From: Streptomyces camponoticapitis
GTDB taxonomy: Bacteria > Actinomycetota > Actinomycetes > Streptomycetales > Streptomycetaceae
Assembly: GCF_014646115.1 (NCBI RefSeq)
Contig: NZ_BMMV01000024.1
Coordinates: 1-64,000 of the forward strand
Length of the DNA stretch: 64,000 nt
Reading direction: 5' to 3'
A program made the translations under genes and the position numbers. Each line of letters opens with the position of its first letter. The first letter of the stretch is position 1. The notes under the pieces are model-generated. The model ran no database searches, was not told the origin of the DNA, and saw only the letters and a program-made list of their open reading frames with translations. Positions 24,345 through 32,630 of this stretch are shown here, one piece after another.

Positions 24345-24818
24345 CTACGGCGTGCCGGTCAGACCCAGCCGGGTACGGGAGGGTGCGGACGGGGGCAGCG
24401 TGGCCAGGATGTCCGCCAGGGTGACCCCGGCGAGGCTGTCGCGCCACGCCTCGTACGCGTCCGCCATCTTCTCGGCGAGGACACAGGTGCGACGGCACTC
24501 CTCCGCCGGCAGCGCGCCGCGTCCCTGCCTGCGGATCTCGCGGCACTCGTACGGCGGTGACGTGCCGTCGACGGCCTCGACCAGCTGGAGCAGGGTGATC
24601 TCGGCGGCGGGCCGAGCGAGCCGGAAGCCGCCGCGTGGCCCGGTGGTCGCGGTCAGCAGGCCGGCCCTGACGAGCGTCTTCAGCTGCTTGGCGAGATAGG
24701 GGGCCGGGAGGTCGTAGTACTCGGCGAGCCGCGCCGTCGACGCACCGGTCCCCGGGGCGAGCTGCGCCAACGACGAGGCGCAGTGCAGAACCCATTCGGT
24801 GCTCACAGGCAGCTTCAC
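24345..24818 (-). CDS. Rrf2 family transcriptional regulator
   Basis: A 157-residue Rrf2 protein. VKLPVSTEWVLHCASSLAQL opens the winged helix, the recognition part is DLPAPYLAKQLKTLVRAGLL, and the wing is TTGPRGGFRLARP. Three cysteines in ECREIRRQGRG and CRRTC (about 92, 108, 112) sit where Fe-S or redox-sensing Rrf2 proteins carry ligands. GTG at 24818 is preferred because family similarity begins there and TATGAT lies seven bases before it; an ATG at 24857 is open but its codons contain the operator. Divergent from an NmrA-like gene and upstream of FUSC. Confidence 0.82.
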   Translation of the reverse strand: MKLPVSTEWVLHCASSLAQLAPGTGASTARLAEYYDLPAPYLAKQLKTLVRAGLLTATTGPRGGFRLARPAAEITLLQLVEAVDGTSPPYECREIRRQGRGALPAEECRRTCVLAEKMADAYEAWRDSLAGVTLADILATLPPSAPSRTRLGLTGTP

Positions 24819-24825
24819 GACACCG

Positions 24826-24841
24826 ATCATATCGCAGATAT
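24826..24841. promoter_or_regulatory. Operator and -10 between the Rrf2 and NmrA-like genes
   Basis: ATATCGCAGATAT (24829-24841) is a palindrome with a three-base centre. TATGAT (24826-24831, minus strand) overlaps it and lies seven bases before the GTG of the Rrf2 gene, so binding there would autoregulate. The +strand TTGTGG beginning at 24841 could serve the divergent gene, but a good -10 was not found. Confidence 0.5.
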
Positions 24842-24920
24842 TGTGGACCTTTTTCATCCATGATTCTGCTACTGTCCGAGCGGGATACAGGAGAAGAGTT
24901 TCGAGAGAAGAGAGAGCACC

Positions 24921-25664
24921 ATGCGGATCGCAGTGGCCGGAGCGACCGGGAACATCGGGACCCTCACAGTGGCCGCGCTCGAACGCGGCGGTCACGACGT
25001 CGTACGGATCAGCCGCTCGCTGGGCGTGGACCTGTCGACGGGTGAAGGGCTCGACGACGCGCTGACCGGCGTCGAGGCCGTCGTGGACGTCACGAACAGC
25101 CCGCCGGCCGACCGGGCCGGGACGATCGCGTTCTTCGGCACCGCCACGGGCAATCTGCTCGCCGCCGAGGCGCGGGCCGGCGTCCGCCACCATGTGCTGC
25201 TCTCCATCGTGGGTGTCGACCGCGTCGAGGGCACCGCGCACTACGCGGGCAAGCGGGAGCAGGAGCGCCTGGTGACGGCTGGGCCGGTGCCGTGGACGAT
25301 CGTCCCGGCCGCGCAGTTCCACGACTTCGCCGCGATGGTGGCGAGTTGGACCGAGCGGGACGGTGTCGCCATGGTCGCGCCGCTGCTCATGCAGCCCATC
25401 GCGCCCGCGGACGTGGCGGACGTCCTCGCCGAGATCGCGGCGGGCGAGCCGAGGGGACGGTATGTCGATGTCGTCGGGCCGGAGCCGCAGGACATGGTGG
25501 ACATGGCGCGGCGCACCAACGACGCACGCGGACACACGGTGAGGCTCGTGCCGACGTGGTCGGCCATCTTCGGCACGGAGATGGCGGGCAACGTCATGCT
25601 GGCGGGCGAGAACGCCCGTATCGCGCCGACCACCTTCGACGAGTGGCTGGCGGGACAGCGCTAA
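24921..25664 (+). CDS. NAD(P)H-binding NmrA-like / SDR-a5 family oxidoreductase
   Basis: A 247-residue atypical short-chain dehydrogenase. The Rossmann loop is VAGATGNIGTLTVAAL (residues about 4-19), strand 2 ends in VVRISRS, and the NmrA-type LSIVGVDRVEGTAHYAGKREQE contains the YxxxK-like pair. The C-terminal domain includes DVADVLAEIAAGEP. Such proteins act as redox sensors or quinone reductases. GAGAGAGC precedes the ATG. Divergent from an Rrf2 gene with cysteines, consistent with redox control. The stop codon lies in the terminal repeat of MITE copy C. Confidence 0.82.
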   Translation: MRIAVAGATGNIGTLTVAALERGGHDVVRISRSLGVDLSTGEGLDDALTGVEAVVDVTNSPPADRAGTIAFFGTATGNLLAAEARAGVRHHVLLSIVGVDRVEGTAHYAGKREQERLVTAGPVPWTIVPAAQFHDFAAMVASWTERDGVAMVAPLLMQPIAPADVADVLAEIAAGEPRGRYVDVVGPEPQDMVDMARRTNDARGHTVRLVPTWSAIFGTEMAGNVMLAGENARIAPTTFDEWLAGQR

Positions 25665-25851
25665 GTCGCGTCTTCGAAGTCCCGCCTGGCCCGCGACGCC
25701 TGGCACGGCACCTCGCCGCGTTGGCGGCTTTCTCGAAGGCATCGGAGTACGCCCGGTACGAGGACGATCCTCCGCCTCGCGAGGCGACCGCACCAGCCGC
25801 CGCGGGCCCCGCCCCGCGGGCGGACAGCGCTACTTCGAAGACACAACCTAG
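25661..25851. mobile_element. MITE-like element, type 1, copy C (reverse orientation, 191 bp)
   Basis: Ends are CTAAGTCGCGTCTTCGAAGT (25661-25680) and ACTTCGAAGACACAACCTAG (25832-25851), 17 of 20 positions complementary. The interior is the reverse complement of copies A and B (CGGGCGGACAGCGCTAC near the right end). The left CTAA supplies the TAA stop of the NmrA-like gene. It lies in a convergent gap. Confidence 0.7.
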
Positions 25852-25970
25852 GACGGATTCAGAAGTGGCCTTGTCCGCCCCAAGGACGGTGCTCACACCC
25901 GCCGCGAAGCGGCTGACGACTCGTCGGCGCGTGCGATCGCAGGACTTCCGAAACACGCCCCAGCGGGAGG
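25852..25970. repeat. Type 2 repeat, copy E
   Basis: GTGCTCACACCCGCCGCGAA and TGACGACTCGTCGG match the interior of the fragment at 22586-22680. The right end GGACTTCCGAAACACGCC is the inverse of the left end of that fragment (GGCGTGTTTCGGAAG-like), suggesting terminal inverted repeats. The remaining bases to the MFS stop show nothing further. Confidence 0.5.
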
Positions 25971-26008
25971 AGCGGTGGCTCTCCCGGCCGAGCGAGGCGT
26001 CGGGCGTA

Positions 26009-27418
26009 TCACCTGACGTTGCGCGTCAGCCCGGCGCCGGGTTCCGGCTCCTTGGCGGAGTCCGGCGTCCGACGCGGCGTGGGTAGGGCAGGGTCGTCGG
26101 CCGCCCGGCCCTTGCCGCGCAGTCGGTCCATCTCCCGCCATTCCGGCCGCAGTCCGGTGAGATTCGTCGTGAGGAAGTACGCGGCCCCTCCCACCAACAG
26201 CACGGGCGCCAGTCCGATGGATGCCACGGCGGCGCCGCCGATCAGTCCGCCGAGCGGCATCCCGGACCAAGAGAGCGCGCCACTGAGCGCCTTGACCCGG
26301 CCCAGCAGACGGCGGGGTACGCGTTCATAACTGACCGCCGCCAGAATGGGGTTGAGGAAACCTGCGCCGAAGCCACCTATCGCGAACACGACCACCACGG
26401 TCCACAGCGGTGCGGGCGAGGCGAGGATCAGCCAGCGTGGTGCGCCCGCGAGCAGGAATCCGGCGAAGAACACCAGACGACGCCGCATCCGGTGCGCGAC
26501 GCCCGCCGCTATCAGGCTGCCGCCGATCGCGGCGAGTCCGCCCGCGCCCGCGCAGAGACCGATGGCGCTCGGTCCGTTGCCCGACTCCTTGGCCCAGACG
26601 GGGAGGAGCACGGCGCTGAACGCCGCGTCGAGGAAGTTGGTGATCATGACCATCACGACGATCGTCAGGAGCAGCGGCTCGCTTCGCAGAAAGGTGAAGC
26701 CCTGGCCGAACCGCCGCCAGTAGCCCGGCTCCGCGGGGGTGTCCGCGGCGTCCCGCGGCGAGGGAGGATGGGGGACCGGGAGGCCCATGCCGCGTGGCAG
26801 CACCAGCCCGATGATCACCGAACCGAGCGCGAAACAGGCCGCGTTGACGGTCAGCCCGGTCAGCGGACCGAGGAGGGCGATCAGCGCGCCGCCCGCCGCC
26901 GGGCCGAGGGTCGCGGCGAGCCGTTCGGTCACCCCGGCGAAGCCGGTGGCCCGCTCCAGGGGTACGCGGCCGTGGTCCGCCGCCTCCGGGACCATGACGT
27001 CCTTGGCGAGATCGCCGGGCCCCCGCGCCGCGCCGATCAGCGCGACGAGCACGAGCAGCAGGGGAAACGAGAGCAGATCCGCGGCGTGCAGAACGGGTAC
27101 GGCGAAGGCGGCGGCGGAGCTCACCAGGTCGGTGGTCCAGGAGATGGTCCGGGGTCCGGCCCGGTCCACCAGCGGGCCGGTGAACGCCTTCACCACCACG
27201 TACGGCGCCATCTCGCAGAAGGCCACCACACCGGTCTGAGTGGCGCTGCCGGTGCTGACGAGGACGAACCAGGGCAGTGCGATGGCCGAGACCCGCGTAC
27301 CGGTCAACGACACGGCCATAGCGGTGAGTACGCCGACGAGCGGCAGCAGCGTACGCCGCCGCTCCGAAGCGCTGCCGGTTCCCTTCTCCCCCGCCGTACG
27401 TCCCCCGGGCTTCCTCAC
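26009..27418 (-). CDS. MFS transporter
   Basis: A 469-residue major facilitator with about eleven to twelve hydrophobic segments. The N-terminal half has LLPLVGVLTAMAVSLTGTRV and the loop FTGPLVDRAGPRTISW, the usual GxxxDRxGxR motif between helices 2 and 3. The C-terminal tail is long, charged and probably disordered. Members of this type are drug or metabolite exporters. The start overlaps the stop of the ArsR-type regulator by four bases (ATGA), so the two are translationally coupled and the transporter is probably repressed by it. Confidence 0.85.
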   Translation of the reverse strand: MRKPGGRTAGEKGTGSASERRRTLLPLVGVLTAMAVSLTGTRVSAIALPWFVLVSTGSATQTGVVAFCEMAPYVVVKAFTGPLVDRAGPRTISWTTDLVSSAAAFAVPVLHAADLLSFPLLLVLVALIGAARGPGDLAKDVMVPEAADHGRVPLERATGFAGVTERLAATLGPAAGGALIALLGPLTGLTVNAACFALGSVIIGLVLPRGMGLPVPHPPSPRDAADTPAEPGYWRRFGQGFTFLRSEPLLLTIVVMVMITNFLDAAFSAVLLPVWAKESGNGPSAIGLCAGAGGLAAIGGSLIAAGVAHRMRRRLVFFAGFLLAGAPRWLILASPAPLWTVVVVFAIGGFGAGFLNPILAAVSYERVPRRLLGRVKALSGALSWSGMPLGGLIGGAAVASIGLAPVLLVGGAAYFLTTNLTGLRPEWREMDRLRGKGRAADDPALPTPRRTPDSAKEPEPGAGLTRNVR

Positions 27419-28095
27419 CGCGTCTCCCCCCGCCGCCCTTCAGGAGCCGGATCGCCGTCGCCGGTGCCGTCCGGGCCGTCGGCGTCGGGGGCGTCCAGCT
27501 CAGGCAGGATCTGGGAGATGAGGGAGACGCGCCGGGCACCCTCGGGTGCCTCGTCCGCCGTCTCCGGAGTGTCCGGCCGGTAGCGGGCGAGGAGTGCGGA
27601 CAGTTCCTCCCGCAGATTCACCGTCTCGTCGGGGGTCAGCCGCAGCGACCAGTCGCTCATGTCGAAGGTGCCGCGCCACCCGTCGGGCATCGTCTGGAGC
27701 TCGCTGAGCGCGCGTTGGGTGCGCAGGGTGTACGCGGCGGCGACGGACTGGAGATACGCCAGGGTCGCCTCGGGCTCCCGTTCCGCGAGGTCGGTCTCGC
27801 GGAACCTTGTCGACTGGTGGACGGCGCGCCACCAGCGTTCCCGCGCGTTGCCCCGCCCGGTGTCCTCCTCGACGAACCCGGCGTCGCCGAGCTGGCGCAG
27901 ATGGTAGCTGGCCGTGCCGGAGTTGACCCCCAGCCGCTCGGCCAGCCGAGTGGCCGTCGAGGGGCCGAACTTCCGCAGCAGGCCGACCAGTTGGACTCGT
28001 ACCGGATGCGCCAGGGCGCGCAGACCCTTTGCGTCCAGGACGACCGTGTTCGACTCGTGCTTCGGACCGCGCGGGGCGTCGTTCGATTCCGTCAT
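27415..28095 (-). CDS. ArsR-type winged helix-turn-helix regulator
   Basis: A 226-residue regulator with an ArsR/HTH_20 domain (about residues 20-90): GLRALAHPVRVQLVGLLRKF, the recognition region LGVNSGTASYHLRQLGDAGF and wing EEDTGRGNARERWW. No CxC metal motif is present. The C-terminal 130 residues resemble the partner domain of DUF5937/HTH_20 regulators of MFS pumps. ATG at 28095 is preferred because TAGAGT ends seven bases before it (leaderless); ATG at 28104 is in frame. First gene of a two-gene operon with the MFS pump. Confidence 0.82.
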   Translation of the reverse strand: MTESNDAPRGPKHESNTVVLDAKGLRALAHPVRVQLVGLLRKFGPSTATRLAERLGVNSGTASYHLRQLGDAGFVEEDTGRGNARERWWRAVHQSTRFRETDLAEREPEATLAYLQSVAAAYTLRTQRALSELQTMPDGWRGTFDMSDWSLRLTPDETVNLREELSALLARYRPDTPETADEAPEGARRVSLISQILPELDAPDADGPDGTGDGDPAPEGRRGETR

Positions 28096-28102
28096 GCCGA
28101 GC

Positions 28103-28174
28103 ACTCTAGACCGCGAACAACTCTTTGCGAAGAGTTGTTCGCGAAGAAATCTTTGCGAAGGGATCCTTGCGGAG
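28103..28174. promoter_or_regulatory. ArsR-type operator: 13-bp perfect inverted repeat plus half-site repeats
   Basis: GCGAACAACTCTT (28113-28125) and AAGAGTTGTTCGC (28130-28142) are exact reverse complements around TGCG. CTTTGCGAAG recurs at 28123-28132 and 28151-28160, with a variant CCTTGCGGAG at 28165-28174. TAGAGT (28103-28108, minus strand) is the likely -10 of the regulator/MFS operon, just inside the dyad. Confidence 0.65.
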
Positions 28175-28198
28175 AAGTCCTCTCGATGGGGCCCTTGG

Positions 28199-28732
28199 TC
28201 AGTCGCGCCGGCCTTCCGTCACGGCCAGCCACTTGGTCAGCAGGGATTCGAGCTGATCGGCCTCGTCCTCGGTCAGCGCGTCGAGCAGCCGTCGCTCGTT
28301 GGCCATGTGTTCCGAGAAGGCGCGGTCGATGAGCGCACGGCCCGCCGGGGTCAGTGCGACGACCCTGCCGCGCCCGTCGCTCTCGCTCACCCGCCGGGAG
28401 ACCAGCCCTGCGTGTTCGAGCCTGTCGACGCGTTTCGTCATCGCGCCCGTGGTGACCATGGTGTGCTCGGCCAGTTCACCAGGGGCGCGTTCGTACGGCG
28501 CGCCCGCTCGCCGCAGGGCCGCGAGGACGTCGAAGTCACCCTCCCCCAGCCCGTACTTCCGGTACACGACGCACAACTCCTCGGTGAGATAGGCGCCGAG
28601 GCGGTGCAGCCGTCCGATCACGCCCTGGGGGCGTACGTCGACTTCGGGACGTTCGCGGGCCCATTCCTGCTGGATACGGGCGACACGGTCGACACCGTCG
28701 ACGCGGTCGAGGAGGTCAAGGGATTCGGCCAT
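28199..28732 (-). CDS. MarR family transcriptional regulator
   Basis: A 177-residue MarR protein. Features are GLGEGDFDVLAALRRAG, LAEHTMVTTGAMTKRVDRLEHAGLV as the recognition region, the wing RRVSESDGRGRVVALT, and AGRALIDRAFSEH. The ATG at 28732 is preferred; TATTGT lies eight bases upstream, again suggesting a leaderless mRNA. Divergent from an EamA transporter only 40 bases away, the likely target. Confidence 0.87.
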   Translation of the reverse strand: MAESLDLLDRVDGVDRVARIQQEWARERPEVDVRPQGVIGRLHRLGAYLTEELCVVYRKYGLGEGDFDVLAALRRAGAPYERAPGELAEHTMVTTGAMTKRVDRLEHAGLVSRRVSESDGRGRVVALTPAGRALIDRAFSEHMANERRLLDALTEDEADQLESLLTKWLAVTEGRRD

Positions 28733-28739
28733 GCAGAGA

Positions 28740-28765
28740 ACAATACCTTCCTGGGAAGATATTAT
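28740..28765. promoter_or_regulatory. MarR operator between divergent leaderless promoters (MarR / EamA)
   Basis: AATACCTTCC (28742-28751) and GGAAGATATT (28754-28763) form a dyad with one mismatch per arm. TATTGT (minus, 28740-28745) and TATTAT (plus, 28760-28765) are -10 hexamers at the two edges, each seven to eight bases before a start codon. Confidence 0.6.
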
Positions 28766-28772
28766 CGTCGCC

Positions 28773-29711
28773 ATGGAATCCACCGCCCGCTGGTCACTCG
28801 TCACCGCCCTCGCGCCCATCGCGTGGGGCACGACGTACTTCGTCACACAGCGCTATCTGCCGGCTGACCACCCCCTGTACGGGGCGGTGTTCCGGGCCCT
28901 GCCCGCCGGAATCCTGCTGCTGGCGATCAGCCGGCGCCGGCCGCACGGCGCGCTGTGGTGGAAGGCGCTGGTGCTCGGCACCCTGAACATGGGCGCGTTC
29001 TTCGCCCTCGTCTACATGGCCGCGCAACTCCTGCCGACCAGCATCGCCTCGACGGTGATGGCGACCGCTCCGGTGGTGATGATGCTGCTGGCCTGGCCAC
29101 TGCTGGCGGAACGTCCGCACATACTGCCGGTCGTCGGCGCTGGCGTCGGGATCGCGGGCGTCTGCGTCATGCTCCTCACGAACGCGACCGGGATCGATCC
29201 GCTCGGCGTACTCGCCTCCGTCGCGGCCATGACGATGTCGTCGGTCGGCTTCATACTCACCAAGAAGTGGTGCCCGGACGTCGACGTGCTCGCGCTGACC
29301 TCCTGGCAGCTCATCGCCGGAGGGGCCGTGCTCGTGCCCGTCGCGGTCGCCGTCGAAGGAGCCCCACCGGTCCTGGACGGCGGCGCGGCGCTCGGCTTCG
29401 TCTATCTCTCCGCCGTGGCGACGGCACTCGCCTTCACCGCGTGGTTCAACGGTCTGCGGCATCTGAGCGCGGGGACGGTGGGGCTCATCGGGCTCCTCAA
29501 CCCGGTCACGGGTGTTCTGCTCGGCACGCTCGTCGCCGGTGACACCCTCACCGCGCGCCAGGGCGTCGGGCTGGTGCTGGTGTTCCTCGGCATCGTGCTG
29601 GGCCAGCCGGGCGTGACACGCGCCGTGCGTGCCCGGCGCGCCCGCCGGTCGGCGGCACGGGCCGGCGTCGCCGAGTCACCCGAACCCGAACGCCCGCGCC
29701 AACAGGCCTGA
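28773..29711 (+). CDS. EamA / DMT family transporter
   Basis: A 312-residue drug/metabolite transporter with ten hydrophobic helices in two EamA repeats. The first starts WSLVTALAPIAWGTTYFVTQ, the second near GVLASVAAMTMSSVGFILTK. VMATAPVVMMLLAWPLLAER and GLIGLLNPVTGVLLGTLVAG are the typical fourth helices of each repeat. The C-terminal tail is basic. Export of amino acids or metabolites is the usual role. Divergent from MarR with a shared operator. Confidence 0.87.
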   Translation: MESTARWSLVTALAPIAWGTTYFVTQRYLPADHPLYGAVFRALPAGILLLAISRRRPHGALWWKALVLGTLNMGAFFALVYMAAQLLPTSIASTVMATAPVVMMLLAWPLLAERPHILPVVGAGVGIAGVCVMLLTNATGIDPLGVLASVAAMTMSSVGFILTKKWCPDVDVLALTSWQLIAGGAVLVPVAVAVEGAPPVLDGGAALGFVYLSAVATALAFTAWFNGLRHLSAGTVGLIGLLNPVTGVLLGTLVAGDTLTARQGVGLVLVFLGIVLGQPGVTRAVRARRARRSAARAGVAESPEPERPRQQA

Positions 29712-29770
29712 TTCCGGGCTCGGTCGGGACTGGGCGCCCCCTCGACAGCCGGAGACGGACCCGCCGCCCT

Positions 29771-30550
29771 TCAGTGCACGTGGAATCCGCCGTCCACGAA
29801 GACCGACTGCCCGGTGACGTACGAGGAAGCCCGGCTCGCCAGGAACACGGCCGCGCCCGCGAAGTCCTCCGCGACCCCGTTGCGCCCGATCATGGTGCGC
29901 GCGGCGAGCGCGGCCACCCGCTCGGGGTCGGACGACAGCCGCTCGTTGAGCGGCGTCAGCACGAAGCCCGGCACGAGGGCGTTGCAGGTCACCCCGTGCG
30001 GCGACCACGCCTCGGCCTGGGAACGGGTCAGCGATTCCAAGGCGCCCTTGGAGACGCCGTAGACACCGCTCTGGACGAAGGCCCGGTGCGCCTGCTGGGA
30101 CGTGACATGGATGATCCGTCCGAAACCGCGCTCGGCCATGCCGGGCCCGAACCGCTGGCCCAGCAGATACGGCGCCTCCAGATTCACCGCCATCGTCGCG
30201 TCCCACACGTCGTCGCCGGTCTTCCCCATCGGAGGCCGCAGATTGATCCCCGCGGAGTTGACGAGTACGTCGGGTTCACCGAAGACCTCCGCCGCCTCGT
30301 CGGCCGCCGCACGCACACCCTCGCGCGTACCGAGGTCGCCGGCCACCCATGCCGCCCGGCAGCCCTGTTCCGTCAACTCGACGACGGTGGCGGCCAGTTC
30401 GGCCTCCCGGCGCGCCACGACGACGACGCTCGCCCCGGCGCGGGCAAGGGCCTCGGCGATGCCCTTGCCTATGCCGGAACTTCCACCGGTGACGAGGGCC
30501 ACCCGGCCTTCGAGGGAGAAGAGTTCGGAGAGGTACGCCTGCGATTCCAT
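29771..30550 (-). CDS. SDR family oxidoreductase
   Basis: A 259-residue classical short-chain dehydrogenase. The cofactor loop is LVTGGSSGIGKGIAEALA (residues about 18-35), NSAGINLRPPMGK is the NAG motif, and the catalytic residues are Ser in IIHVTSQQAH, Tyr in SGVYGVSKGALESL and Lys four residues on. VVVVARREAEL after strand 2 suggests NADP. It resembles gluconate 5-dehydrogenase and 3-oxoacyl reductases. TAATCT six bases before the ATG suggests leaderless transcription. Confidence 0.85.
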   Translation of the reverse strand: MESQAYLSELFSLEGRVALVTGGSSGIGKGIAEALARAGASVVVVARREAELAATVVELTEQGCRAAWVAGDLGTREGVRAAADEAAEVFGEPDVLVNSAGINLRPPMGKTGDDVWDATMAVNLEAPYLLGQRFGPGMAERGFGRIIHVTSQQAHRAFVQSGVYGVSKGALESLTRSQAEAWSPHGVTCNALVPGFVLTPLNERLSSDPERVAALAARTMIGRNGVAEDFAGAAVFLASRASSYVTGQSVFVDGGFHVH

Positions 30551-30846
30551 CCCCGCAGATTAGACGCCGCGCCGGGCTCCGGCCCTGGTGGGGGGCGTGC
30601 CGGAGCTGGCGGTGGCCTTCGGCTTCCCGCACCGCGGCGGAGGCCGCCGACAAGGCGATCCCGCAGCCGCGGACCACCGAGCGGACGGCGGCGGGATCGG
30701 AGGGAACGGCGCGCCGCTCCTGACGCCGACGGGCGTCCGGGCTGTCCTCGGCGGCCTCCGCGCCGAATACTTCGGTGGTGGGTGTGATCCACCCGCTCCA
30801 CCCACCACCGCCCACCACGGAAGACGGCAGAGAGGCCAGGCACCAC

Positions 30847-31569
30847 GTGCCCGACAGCGATTCCCGCGTCCCGCTCCCGCCCGCGCTCGTCCTCGACCGC
30901 CCGGTCCGGCGGCCGGCCGGCGCCGTGCTCCTGCTGCACGGCGGGCGCGCGGAGGGGATGGAGCCGCCGCCCCGCCTGGATCTGATCGCCGCGCGAATGC
31001 GCCCGTTCACCCGGGCGGTGCTGCGCGTCACCGAGGGGCACGACGTCCTCGTGGGCCGGATCAGGTATCGGCACCGGGGGTGGAACGGCGCGCGTGCCGA
31101 CGCGGCGGTGGACGCGCGCCGGGCGCTCGACGAGCTGGAGTCGTTCGCCGGTTCGACCCGGGTGGTACTGGTCGGTCATTCGATGGGCGGGCGCGCCGCG
31201 CTCGCCGTGGCCGGGCACGGTCTGGTGCGCGGCGTGGTGGGGCTCGCCCCGTGGTGCCCCATCGGCGAGCCGGTGGCCCAACTGGCGGACCGGCAGGTCG
31301 TCCTCGTACACGGCGACCGGGACCGTACGACCGACCCCCGGGGCAGCCGCGATGTCGCGCGCCGCGCACGTGCGGTGGGCGCGCACGCGTGCGCGGTGCT
31401 GATGTCCGGCGGGGACCACGCGATGCTGCGGCGGGCCGGCGAATGGCACGCCCTCACCACCCGACTGGTCTCGGGTCTCCTCGGGCTCGCTCCGCTGCCG
31501 GATCCCGTGCGGCGCGCCTTCGATGAGGGGCGGGACCCGGTGTCGGGCGACTGGGGCGACCGGCGGTAG
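30847..31569 (+). CDS. Alpha/beta hydrolase
   Basis: A 240-residue hydrolase. The nucleophile elbow is VVLVGHSMGGRAALAVAG (Ser about residue 110), the oxyanion strand is AVLLLHGGRAEG, the acid is in VVLVHGDRDRTTD and the His in MSGGDHAMLRRAG. There is no signal peptide. GTG at 30847 is chosen with AGG upstream; the frame is open back to 30775 through a proline/histidine-rich stretch that does not resemble the family. The gap before it (30551-30846) shows no clear gene. Substrate unknown. Confidence 0.75.
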   Translation: MPDSDSRVPLPPALVLDRPVRRPAGAVLLLHGGRAEGMEPPPRLDLIAARMRPFTRAVLRVTEGHDVLVGRIRYRHRGWNGARADAAVDARRALDELESFAGSTRVVLVGHSMGGRAALAVAGHGLVRGVVGLAPWCPIGEPVAQLADRQVVLVHGDRDRTTDPRGSRDVARRARAVGAHACAVLMSGGDHAMLRRAGEWHALTTRLVSGLLGLAPLPDPVRRAFDEGRDPVSGDWGDRR

Positions 31570-31588
31570 GCGACCGCCGCACCGGGCG

Positions 31589-32130
31589 TCAGGTGACGAG
31601 CGCGGCGGGGAGGCCGGCGAGGATCGCCGAGACCGTCTCCTGCGGTGTCTGCTCGCTGGTGTCGAGCCAGAGGCCAATGCGCTCGGTCTCCGCGCGCGGT
31701 CCGTGGTCGAGCGCCTCCACCGTCCAGGCGCCGTAACCGGTCTTCGGACGCGCGTCCTCCCTGCTCCGTACGGCGTCGGCACAGGGCGCGAGCACGACGA
31801 CGTACAGCGGACGCGTACGGACCCTGGCGACGAACCGGCTCAGGTCCGGGCCGATGACGATGTCCTGGACGATCGCCGTCCATCCGTCACTCGCGTACTC
31901 GTCGGCCACCATCGCCGAGATCCGCTGGCGCAGGTCGAGTTGGGCTGTGGCCTCCGCGGTCGCCCCGGGCAGCACCTACTCACGGCCGGAGACGATCATG
32001 CGGCGGAAGGTGTCGCCCCGGATGTGCGCGGCGCGCGGCAGCCGTTCGGCGAGGAGGCCGGCGACGGTGGATTTCCCGGACCCATCACGCCGGTGATCAG
32101 GACGACGGCGGAACGCGGTTCGGTACTCAA
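31589..32130 (-). pseudogene. Decayed P-loop kinase / AAA family nucleotide-binding protein
   Basis: Reading from a TTG at 32130 with GGAG upstream gives LSTEPRSAVVLITGVMG, then a one-base loss near 32080 breaks the Walker A: the intended GKSTVAGLLAERLPRAHI continues in another frame to IVSGRE, where a TAG (31976-31978) interrupts. The rest (LPGATAEATAQLDLRQRISA to the end) is intact over 128 codons. Two separate lesions argue for real decay. It follows a VOC gene on the same strand by 38 bases. Confidence 0.75.
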
Positions 32131-32168
32131 CGTTTGCTCCTGGTCGGGGACGGGGGCGGCTCCGCCGC

Positions 32169-32540
32169 TCAGCCGTGGTCGGTGTCGATGACGCAGAAGC
32201 GGTTGCCCTCGGTGTCGGCGAGGACGACGAAGTCGGCGTCGTCGGGATAGCTGTCCCAGTCGACGCGTTCGGCGCCCAGCGAGAGCAGGCGCTCCACTTC
32301 CGCGGCCTGCTCGGCGGCGTCGCGCGCGTAGAGATCGAGGTGGACGCGGGGGTGTTCCCGCACCGGCGTCACGCTGAGCCCGAGGGACAGCCCCGGCCCG
32401 GGGCCGTGCGCGGGGACGAGGACGACCCAGTCGTCCTCCACCAGGCCGTCGCGCGGAACGTAGTCCAGGGCCCTCGTCCAGAAGTCCGCGGCCCGGCGGA
32501 CATCGGCCGCGCCCATCACGATGGTCCCGATAGTGATCAT
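32169..32540 (-). CDS. VOC family (glyoxalase-like) protein
   Basis: A 123-residue vicinal-oxygen-chelate protein with two beta-alpha-beta-beta-beta repeats: IGTIVMGAADVRRAADFWTR starts the first, and HLDLYARDAAEQAAEVERLL with VLADTEGNRFCVIDTD forms the second. His in VHLDLYA and Glu in DTEGNRF are candidate metal ligands. Such small proteins include resistance and dioxygenase enzymes; the substrate is unknown. The following gene on the same strand is a decayed kinase. Confidence 0.8.
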   Translation of the reverse strand: MITIGTIVMGAADVRRAADFWTRALDYVPRDGLVEDDWVVLVPAHGPGPGLSLGLSVTPVREHPRVHLDLYARDAAEQAAEVERLLSLGAERVDWDSYPDDADFVVLADTEGNRFCVIDTDHG

Positions 32541-32630
32541 CCGGCGATGGTGTCAGAGTCCGCCGACCGCGATCAATCCAATTCGGCCGACGGCGAGATG
32601 GAACCGCACGCGTGAATACGACGGCAGAGA

